Source: Marinilabiliales bacterium
Lineage (GTDB): Bacteria > Bacteroidota > Bacteroidia > Bacteroidales > F082
Direction of reading: 5' to 3'
Length of the DNA: 8,875 bases
Assembly: GCA_002869465.1 (NCBI GenBank)
Contig: PKSW01000029.1
Span: 1-8,875, forward strand
Part shown: positions 1 to 5,515 of the stretch, piece by piece
Layout: every line of letters begins with the position of its first letter
How positions within the stretch are numbered: the stretch's first letter is position 1
Position numbers and translations under genes: made by a program
The notes under the pieces: generated by a model
Told to the model about the DNA's origin: nothing
Databases searched by the model: none
The model's input: the letters and a program-made list of their open reading frames with translations, nothing else

Positions 1-620
1 GATGCGCCGCCACTTCCCCATCCTTTGTGCAATAATTTCGTAGCAATCACCCCGGGATGCAGGCAATTAACAGTTGTTGTGGTCAGTTCCCTGGCCAGTT
101 TATAAGTGTACAGCACATTTGCAAGTTTTGAAAGCGCATAAGCATTGTAGGCATCATAGTATTTTTCGCCGTTCAGGTTATCAAAGTCAATGGTTCCGGC
201 TTGCGCCTGTGAACTTACATTTACAATCCTGCCATCATCTGATGTACTCAAGGTTTCCAGTAGTTGAATTGTCAGTAAGAAGTGAGCAAGATGATTTACC
301 ATAAAAGTTTTTTCAATACCGTTTGGTAATATTATCTTTTCGTTTTCAATTACGCCCGCATTGTTTATAATGACATCCAGGATGGAAAAGTCGAGTTTTA
401 TATTTTCAGCCAGTTTGTGTACTTCATCTAAATCTGTCAGATCAGCATTATAATAGAATATCTCAGGATTATTTGACAATCGTTTTATATGTTCAACGGT
501 TTTTAATCCTGACAAATGATTTTTACCATGAACTAAAACCCGGTATCCTTTTATGGCTAATTCAAGGGCTGTTTGTTTTCCTATGCCATCCGTTGAGCCA
601 GTTATGAGAACTGTTTTCAT
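1..620 (-). CDS. Short-chain dehydrogenase/reductase (SDR), C-terminus cut by window edge
   Basis: This is a probable NAD(P)-dependent oxidoreductase with a Rossmann fold. About 206 residues are visible from the ATG at 618-620 and the frame is open to the window edge, so the C-terminus (substrate lid region) is missing. Visible motifs in family order are the cofactor loop TGSTDGIG (residues 7-14), INNAG (about 85-89), the catalytic serine in VNVSSQ (about 133-138), and the catalytic YALSK (about 161-165). These are followed by LHPGVIATKL, the usual PG motif after the active site. Motifs such as VNHLAHFLLT and SKLAN resemble the retinol-dehydrogenase-like branch of classical SDRs, but the substrate cannot be told. 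No signal peptide is seen, so it is cytoplasmic. The leader is AT-rich with no clear Shine-Dalgarno sequence. It lies behind the terminator of the tetraheme cytochrome gene, so it is probably a separate transcription unit unrelated to the cytochrome genes. Confidence 0.93.
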   Translation of the reverse strand, partial: MKTVLITGSTDGIGKQTALELAIKGYRVLVHGKNHLSGLKTVEHIKRLSNNPEIFYYNADLTDLDEVHKLAENIKLDFSILDVIINNAGVIENEKIILPNGIEKTFMVNHLAHFLLTIQLLETLSTSDDGRIVNVSSQAQAGTIDFDNLNGEKYYDAYNAYALSKLANVLYTYKLARELTTTTVNCLHPGVIATKLLHKGWGSGGA

Positions 621-670
621 TCAAAAAATATATTAAAATAAAGTGATAATGAATTTTAGCTAGGCAGATA

Positions 671-701
671 AAAAAAGGTTACACTGCATGGCAATGTAAC
701 C
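671..701 (-). terminator. Intrinsic terminator of the tetraheme cytochrome gene
   Basis: On the minus strand GGTTACA..TGTAACC arms (677-683 with 695-701) form a 7-bp stem, extended by one mismatch and three more pairs (TGC/GCA) around a three-base loop. It is followed directly by six T residues on the minus strand (671-676). It lies 24 bases beyond the stop codon of the cytochrome gene, which fits Rho-independent termination. The opposite strand has no comparable T run. Confidence 0.85.
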
Positions 702-725
702 TCTGTTTCTTTAATCCCGGTATTT

Positions 726-1256
726 CTATTCAGCGGCAGGATTTGGATGCGCAATCTGCTTTAGTGCTTCTTCATAATTAAATCCTTTGAAAGTAGGACT
801 TTCTTCATTATGACATGTTCTGCAAAGATTCTCGTCAGGGATGATCAAACCGTTTTCTATGGATTTTTCCCTACTTTTCATTATCGAATTGGATTTGTAA
901 CCGCTTCCAGGTCCATGACATGTTTCGCATGATACCCCTTCATCCATTTTTAATCCTGCGTGGAATGCTTCGTCAGTACCTCCTGCTGTTGAATGACATT
1001 TGATACAACTGGCATCGGTAGCTGGATCAGCAATACCACGCTCTGCAGCAATGGCCTTAGCCTGATCACCACTTAGTGTATTCATCGCATTGGCATGGGG
1101 GCCTTCTGACCAGATTTTATATTGCTGACCGGTAGCTGCCTTATTATGGCACATTTTACATTTTGCTGCTCCGATATAATCATATTCCTGAGCAATTAAT
1201 GTGCTGCCTGCGAAAAAAAGCAGGCTCATCATGAAAATTAAACTTTTACTTGACAT
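726..1256 (-). CDS. Exported tetraheme cytochrome c, c554-like
   Basis: The 176-residue protein has a hydrophobic signal peptide (about 1-22, ending STLIA before QEY), so it acts in the periplasm or outside the cytoplasmic membrane. Four haem c sites are visible: CKMCH (33-37), CIKCH (84-88), CETCH (110-114) and CRTCH (145-149). The start of the mature chain (YIGAAKC, then W..GPHANA) and the spacing resemble the cytochrome c554/c-prime family, whose members carry electrons among periplasmic partners. Only three histidines lie outside the haem motifs (H54, H99, H170), fewer than the four needed for every haem to be bis-histidine. It is transcribed away from the 19-haem cytochrome gene, has its own promoter-like element and terminator, and is probably monocistronic. 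It could be a soluble partner of that protein, but this is inference. An enzymatic role such as NO or hydroxylamine chemistry cannot be claimed from the sequence. Confidence 0.92.
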   Translation of the reverse strand: MSSKSLIFMMSLLFFAGSTLIAQEYDYIGAAKCKMCHNKAATGQQYKIWSEGPHANAMNTLSGDQAKAIAAERGIADPATDASCIKCHSTAGGTDEAFHAGLKMDEGVSCETCHGPGSGYKSNSIMKSREKSIENGLIIPDENLCRTCHNEESPTFKGFNYEEALKQIAHPNPAAE

Positions 1257-1279
1257 AATCTTTATTTTAATGGTTAGAA

Positions 1280-1310
1280 CAAAATTAATTAATTTCTTGA
1301 AACTCTGAAA
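1280..1310 (-). promoter_or_regulatory. Bacteroidota-type promoter for the tetraheme cytochrome gene
   Basis: On the minus strand TAATTTTG (1280-1287) matches the Bacteroidota -7 consensus TAnnTTTG fully. TTTC (1307-1310) lies exactly 19 bases upstream, one base away from the -33 consensus TTTG. The expected transcription start, a few bases downstream, would leave a short leader before the ATG at 1256. The match was found by eye and the region is AT-rich, so chance cannot be excluded. Confidence 0.6.
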
Positions 1311-1413
1311 CTATATAATACAATAATTAAACCAATTATCGAATATTATCAGTATCTGCAGGAACGTTGGCACAATGTTAAGAAATATTCATTTAAAACT
1401 ACTTAAAATATAT

Positions 1414-1467
1414 ACGTATGTAGTTCTTTAGATTCTTTTTAAATTGCAGTAACAAGGATACATACGT
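1414..1467. promoter_or_regulatory. 9-bp inverted repeat in the divergent intergenic region, possible operator
   Basis: ACGTATGTA (1414-1422) and TACATACGT (1459-1467) are perfect inverted copies separated by 36 bases, with centres 45 bases apart. They lie 42-95 bases upstream of the 19-haem cytochrome gene, between two divergent cytochrome genes. The left arm also contains the 8-bp palindrome ATACGTAT (1412-1419). The right arm is followed on the plus strand by GCG and six T residues, so a long-loop hairpin acting as an attenuator is a second reading. No known regulator motif (such as FNR/CRP) was recognised, and no convincing plus-strand promoter was found here. Confidence 0.35.
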
Positions 1468-1508
1468 GCGTTTTTTGAATATTTTTAAAAAAGATTTGAA
1501 ATAAAATT

Positions 1509-4304
1509 ATGAGAAATATCATAAAAAACACTGGCCTTAAAAATATCATCTTTTTTATGTTGCTGGCTTACAGCATCAATCCTGCTTATTCGCAATCGGA
1601 TGAAGATTGTATGATGTGTCACGAGGACGCTGAACTAACAACTGAAAGACGGGGCAGAACCGTATCTATGTTTGTCAATACCAATATTCTGAAAAATTCA
1701 GTGCATAAAGATGTAGAATGTTCTTCATGCCATCCCGAAGCGGGTGCAGACGATTTTCCACATGCGGAAAATTTACCACCAGTTGAATGCGGTTTTTGCC
1801 ATGATATAGCCCAGGAAAGATTTGATTCCGGAATTCATGGACAGGCTTTGAGGCTCAATGCCCTTTACGCCCCCGATTGTAAGGAGTGCCACGGCACCCA
1901 TGATATTTTATCGAAATCATCTCCAAAGTCGCGCACCTATAAAATGAATATTCCCATATTATGTGGAAAATGCCACAGGGAAGGTGCACCGGTAGCCAGA
2001 ACTTATAATATCAGCGAGCATAATATACTTGAAAATTACAGCCAAGGTATACATGGTGAAGGCCTTTTTAAAAAGGGACTGATTGTTAGTGCCACCTGTA
2101 ACGATTGCCATGGAAATCACCTGGTACTGCCACATACAAGCATTAATTCTTCCATTTCTGTTAAAAATATTGCCAAGACATGTATGAAGTGCCATGCAGA
2201 AATAGAAGAAGTGCATACCAAGGTAATTAAAAAAGAGCTTTGGGAAAAAGAACCCGGAGCCATTCCGGCCTGCACGGATTGCCACCCGCCACATAAAGAA
2301 AATGTCCAGAATATAGTTACCACTATCTCTGACCGTGCCTGCCTGAAATGCCATGCCGAAACTGATGTTCACAAGGTAGTAAATGATTCGGTCATTTCTC
2401 TTACGGTTGATAAAGCAGACATTGCCATGTCGGTACATAAAAATATTCCATGTGTAAAATGCCACTCGGATGTTTCAACGCATTTAAAAAGACCATGCGA
2501 AACTGCCTCTAAAGTTGATTGTTCCAATTGCCATGCAGAAGTGTCAAATGTATATAATATGAGTGGACATGGGCAGGCATACTTTAGGAAAGATAAAAAT
2601 GCACCTTATTGCACCGATTGCCACGGAACGCATAAAACAAAGTCTCGATATGATGATACTTCTCCAGTTTACAGAACGGCTATTCCAACACTTTGTGGTA
2701 GATGTCATAATGAAAATGGGCAAGCAAGTCAATCAACTGAATTAAAAGAAACCAACGCGTTTATGGATTATTCTCAGACGGTGCATGGAAAAGGATTAAC
2801 AGAAAAGGGATTATTGCCCAGTGCTGTTTGTACAGATTGTCATACCACGCATTTTGAGTTAAAAGAATCGGATGAAAGATCATCAGTAAATCCCAAAAAT
2901 ATCCCGGCAACCTGTGCCAGCTGCCATAAAGGTATCTACGACGAATATATTGCCAGCGATCATGGAATCAACAGTGATGATGATGATAAAAAGTATCCTA
3001 CTTGTGCTGATTGCCATTCAGCACATTTTATTTCTGATATCAGCAAGGATAAATTTATGAATGAGGTGACACACCAATGTGGTACTTGTCATGAAGATCT
3101 CTCTGAGACCTACCTGGAAACTTATCATGGCAAAGCCTATACACTAGGTTATCTTCAATCAGCAAAATGTTCTGATTGCCATGGAGCACACAGTATTTTT
3201 AGATCAAGCAACCCGAAATCATCCATTAGTTCACAAAATATCGTAGAAACCTGTAAACAGTGTCACCCTGATGCAAATGCAAGATTCACGGGTTATTTAA
3301 CGCATGCCACACACCACGATAAGACCAAATACCCCATTCTATATTACACCTTCTGGGGCATGACCTTTTTATTGATCGGCGTTTTTGGATTCTTTGGATT
3401 GCATCTTTTACTTTGGTTGCCCCGCTCAATACAGGGAATCAGGCAAAAGAGAAAACATCGTGAAGCTGCAGGACCTAAGTATTACATTAAACGTTTTAAC
3501 ACGGGCCAAAGGATGACACACCTTTTTGTGATTATCAGTTTCTTATTGCTGGCACTAACAGGTATGATGCTTAAGTTTGCCGGCATGCCATGGGCAAGTA
3601 CGCTTGCTGATTTCTTGGGTGGGGTTCATGCAGCTGGCAATATCCACAGGTTTGCAGCCATTATCACTTTTGGATATTTTATTTTCCACGTGGTTTCATT
3701 AACAAGGTTAAAGATAAAGCGCAAAATCCCGATTGGTCAGTTCATTTTCGGAAAAAATTCATTGATGTTCAATAAGCAGGATTTAGTCGATTTCTGGGCT
3801 ACATTAAAATGGTTTTTTGGAAGGGGACCTCGTCCTAATTATGGCAGGTGGACTTACTGGGAAAAATTTGATTATTTCGCTGTTTTCTGGGGTGTTGCAG
3901 TTATAGGTTTCTCGGGTTTAATTCTCTGGTTTCCTGAATTCTTTACACAGGTTTTTCCAGGTTGGCTCATCAACGTGGCTATGATCATCCATAGTGATGA
4001 GGCATTGCTGGCAGTGGGATTTATATTTACAATCCACTTTTTCAACACACACCTTCGTCCTGATGCATTCCCAATGGACACCGTTATATTTACCGGAACT
4101 GTTCCTTACGAAGAATTCAAACACGACAGACCACGTGAATATGAAGAGCTGAAGAAATCAGGTAAATTGAAAAAGGTAATTGTAAAGAAAGATAAAAAAG
4201 GTAAAATGGAAAAATACGTGAAACCATTCGGTTATGCATTTTTGTTCACTGGCCTTTTCATTGTTATCCTGATTATATACACCATGTTATTTGGCTATAA
4301 CTAA
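1509..4304 (+). CDS. 19-haem cytochrome c fused to a di-haem b-type membrane domain (CbcL-like)
   Basis: This 931-residue protein has a signal peptide (about 1-28), a periplasmic domain with 19 CXXCH motifs (first at 34, last at 582) and a six-helix membrane domain (about 609-636, 669-690, 711-732, 787-808, 818-846, 905-928). Basic cytoplasmic loops (637-668, 733-785, 852-904) fit that topology. H713 and H727 in helix 3 and H828 and H843 in helix 5 are spaced 14 and 15 residues apart, as expected for two stacked b haems. The architecture resembles Geobacter CbcL, a c/b-type cytochrome fusion of the inner membrane involved in quinol oxidation during metal respiration. By analogy this protein may pass electrons between quinones and periplasmic carriers; the physiological acceptor is not evident. 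The periplasmic part is built from repeated eight-haem modules (listed separately) and contains 25 histidines outside CXXCH, enough to ligate every haem. One cysteine, C330, is outside any haem motif. The gene ends with tandem stops TAA TAG and has no clear Shine-Dalgarno sequence. Confidence 0.93.
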   Translation: MRNIIKNTGLKNIIFFMLLAYSINPAYSQSDEDCMMCHEDAELTTERRGRTVSMFVNTNILKNSVHKDVECSSCHPEAGADDFPHAENLPPVECGFCHDIAQERFDSGIHGQALRLNALYAPDCKECHGTHDILSKSSPKSRTYKMNIPILCGKCHREGAPVARTYNISEHNILENYSQGIHGEGLFKKGLIVSATCNDCHGNHLVLPHTSINSSISVKNIAKTCMKCHAEIEEVHTKVIKKELWEKEPGAIPACTDCHPPHKENVQNIVTTISDRACLKCHAETDVHKVVNDSVISLTVDKADIAMSVHKNIPCVKCHSDVSTHLKRPCETASKVDCSNCHAEVSNVYNMSGHGQAYFRKDKNAPYCTDCHGTHKTKSRYDDTSPVYRTAIPTLCGRCHNENGQASQSTELKETNAFMDYSQTVHGKGLTEKGLLPSAVCTDCHTTHFELKESDERSSVNPKNIPATCASCHKGIYDEYIASDHGINSDDDDKKYPTCADCHSAHFISDISKDKFMNEVTHQCGTCHEDLSETYLETYHGKAYTLGYLQSAKCSDCHGAHSIFRSSNPKSSISSQNIVETCKQCHPDANARFTGYLTHATHHDKTKYPILYYTFWGMTFLLIGVFGFFGLHLLLWLPRSIQGIRQKRKHREAAGPKYYIKRFNTGQRMTHLFVIISFLLLALTGMMLKFAGMPWASTLADFLGGVHAAGNIHRFAAIITFGYFIFHVVSLTRLKIKRKIPIGQFIFGKNSLMFNKQDLVDFWATLKWFFGRGPRPNYGRWTYWEKFDYFAVFWGVAVIGFSGLILWFPEFFTQVFPGWLINVAMIIHSDEALLAVGFIFTIHFFNTHLRPDAFPMDTVIFTGTVPYEEFKHDRPREYEELKKSGKLKKVIVKKDKKGKMEKYVKPFGYAFLFTGLFIVILIIYTMLFGYN
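1608..2339 (+). repeat. Octahaem module A (residues 34-277 of the large cytochrome)
   Basis: First copy of an internal protein repeat. Haem cysteines start at residues 34, 71, 94, 124, 152, 197, 225 and 255. Each has a counterpart exactly 244 residues later. The nucleotide sequences have diverged, so this is an old duplication visible in the protein and in the 732-bp register, not a recent DNA repeat. Spare histidines at 66, 110, 131, 182, 204 and 262 recur at +244. Confidence 0.85.
2340..3077 (+). repeat. Octahaem module B (residues 278-523 of the large cytochrome)
   Basis: Second copy of the repeat, with haem cysteines at 278, 315, 338, 368, 396, 441, 469 and 499, all exactly +244 relative to module A. 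Shared landmarks include SVHK before haem 2, HGQA before haem 4, CHGTH at haem 4, HGxGLxxKGL before haem 6, and NI.xTC before haem 7. It is two residues longer than module A at its C-terminal end and carries the only non-haem cysteine, C330. Confidence 0.85.
3078..3266 (+). repeat. Partial three-haem module C (residues 524-586 of the large cytochrome)
   Basis: Haem cysteines at 524, 554 and 582 repeat the 30/28 spacing of haems 3-5 of modules A (94, 124, 152) and B (338, 368, 396). Both stretches are 63 residues long. Histidines 540 and 561 match H110 and H131 of module A, and the segment SSNPKS near 566-571 resembles SSPKS in module A. The haem wire ends here, about 22 residues before the first membrane helix. 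Confidence 0.75.
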
Positions 4305-4353
4305 TAGTTGTGACGAGGTAATCATTCAATTTCCTCCTCTATATCTGTTTGGA

Positions 4354-4956
4354 TTAGTCAGCCCATTTTATGGTGCAACCAATTGCTTTTGTAAAATCCG
4401 GATCAGGTTTTTCACCATCAATCAGTGCATCAATGGCATTCTCAACAAACTTTTCCTCTACATCTGCTGGTGATTTGGAGTTGTCGTCAATGGCACCAAT
4501 ATAGCGGACAAAGTATTCTGAATCAACTTTTTCCAATAGAAATACATGGGGTGTGCGTGATGCTCCATATGCTTCTGTAACCTGCTGGCCATTATCCCAT
4601 AAGTAAGGAAAGGTAAATCCTTTCTCATTAGCTCTTATGATCATCTTATCGTACGAATCTTCAGGTTGCTTTACCGGATCATTCGGATTGATAGCAACAA
4701 CAGGATATCCTTTTATTTTGTATTTCCGGTCAAGTTCAATAATCCGGTCTTCATACAGAACGGAGTAGGGGCAATGATTGCAGGTAAAAATAACAATGAT
4801 GCCGTTTGCGTCTTTAAAATCGCTCATGCTAACCATGGTGCCATCAACATTTTTGAGACTAAAATCAGCTGCTTTGTCGCCTACCTGGTAGCTATCAGCA
4901 TATATGTATGAAAATGAGAGAATAGATAAAAAAAGTATTAAAAAAGATCTTTTCAT
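4354..4956 (-). CDS. Exported thioredoxin-fold protein (AhpC/TSA-redoxin type) with CNHC motif
   Basis: The 200-residue protein has a signal peptide (1-20, SYIYA before DS) and a redoxin fold beginning VGDKAADFSLKNVDG (25-39). The redox motif is CNHC (C59-C62) in the context IFTCNHCPYS, a cis-proline is at P136 (SRTP), and the C-terminus ends in GCTIKW. This combination marks a thioredoxin family common in Bacteroidota whose exact substrate is, to my knowledge, unassigned. CNHCPY places the cysteines like thioredoxin CXXC rather than like a one-cysteine peroxiredoxin. C194 near the C-terminus could be a third redox cysteine. The start overlaps the stop of the upstream ResA-like gene as ATGA, implying translational coupling. 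With the ResA-like protein and CcsBA upstream it probably handles thiol redox in the periplasm, perhaps apocytochrome reduction. A peroxidase role is possible but not shown. It converges with the 19-haem cytochrome gene, 49 bases apart. Confidence 0.88.
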   Translation of the reverse strand: MKRSFLILFLSILSFSYIYADSYQVGDKAADFSLKNVDGTMVSMSDFKDANGIIVIFTCNHCPYSVLYEDRIIELDRKYKIKGYPVVAINPNDPVKQPEDSYDKMIIRANEKGFTFPYLWDNGQQVTEAYGASRTPHVFLLEKVDSEYFVRYIGAIDDNSKSPADVEEKFVENAIDALIDGEKPDPDFTKAIGCTIKWAD

Positions 4957-5441
4957 TGTTTTAAATTTTTTGTAATGAGTTCGTTTAATTCACTAAAAGT
5001 GATTTCTCCTTCCCTGAAAAAATAGAAATCTTTGTTATAGATGATGGTGATCGGTATAGCGCCTGTCCACGCTTCGTTCACCATGTTAATCCATTCATGT
5101 TGCTTGCTGTCGTTCAGTAATATAACATCTGCTTCAATATTTTGTTCATTTATGAACGGGATAACCTTGGTCTGCAGATGTATGTCGAAATCCATGCTTA
5201 CGAGAATCATTTTAAACTTCCCGTTTTTGAATTTCTGATTGGTTTTCATCAGGTCGGGCATTTCCTTTACACATGGTTTACACCAGGTGGCCCAGAAATT
5301 AATCACATAAGTTGTATCATTTCTTTTATTCAGCAGGGGTTCCAGTTGCCTGAAATTGTAAACAGGTACCTCTTGCGCTGTGGCATCAGCGATCAACGTT
5401 CCTAAAAAGAACGACAGTATAATGAATTTAAACAATTTCAT
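4953..5441 (-). CDS. ResA/TlpA-like periplasmic thiol-disulfide oxidoreductase
   Basis: The 162-residue protein has a signal peptide (1-22, ADATA before QEV) and a short thioredoxin fold. The active site is WCKPC (W53, C54, C57) in the context INFWATWCKPC, the usual TlpA/ResA setting, with a cis-proline at P130 (GAIP). ResA-type proteins in the system II cytochrome c pathway reduce the disulfide of the apocytochrome CXXCH so that haem can be attached. Its place downstream of the ccsBA fusion on the same strand supports that role. The gap to ccsBA is 74 bases without a recognised terminator, so co-transcription is likely. The stop shares bases with the start of the next gene (ATGA). The first 28 mature residues are shorter than in typical ResA, which often has an extra N-terminal hairpin. 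It could instead be a general TlpA-like reductase. Confidence 0.9.
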   Translation of the reverse strand: MKLFKFIILSFFLGTLIADATAQEVPVYNFRQLEPLLNKRNDTTYVINFWATWCKPCVKEMPDLMKTNQKFKNGKFKMILVSMDFDIHLQTKVIPFINEQNIEADVILLNDSKQHEWINMVNEAWTGAIPITIIYNKDFYFFREGEITFSELNELITKNLKQ

Positions 5442-5515
5442 GAGACAAAAATATCTGAACGTGCTTTAAAAACACCGTTCAATACAATCATTAACTATAG
5501 TTTAACAAAAGAGGG

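Noticed and set aside
74..304. Plus-strand 76-residue open frame opposite the SDR gene
   Set aside because: The minus strand here encodes well-ordered SDR motifs (catalytic YALSK, LHPGV), and the plus-strand frame has no recognisable feature.
1368..1382. TGGCAC at 1368-1373 resembling the -24 element of a sigma-54 promoter upstream of the large cytochrome
   Set aside because: The required GC of the -12 element is absent at the proper spacing (the sequence there is TAAG), so the site does not fit the consensus.
1959..2465. 168-residue open frame antisense to the 19-haem cytochrome gene
   Set aside because: It mirrors a strongly coded plus-strand gene full of CXXCH codons, whose reverse complement gives few stops. 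It shows no recognisable domain or start context. It is a shadow frame.
4315..4336. Weak hairpin (GAGG..CCTC, 7 of 8 pairs) between the convergent cytochrome and thioredoxin genes
   Set aside because: Its position would suit a bidirectional terminator, but neither strand has a T tract after the stem and the stem is short and interrupted.
5446..5453. Minus-strand TATTTTTG matching the Bacteroidota -7 box just before the ResA-like gene
   Set aside because: It ends four bases before the ATG, so only a leaderless transcript would fit, and no TTTG-like box lies 19 bases upstream. Such 8-mers are common by chance in AT-rich DNA.
5493..5502. Perfect 10-bp palindrome AACTATAGTT between ccsBA and the ResA-like gene
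   Set aside because: It is short, has no loop or T tract to form a terminator, has no second copy in the window, and matches no operator I know.
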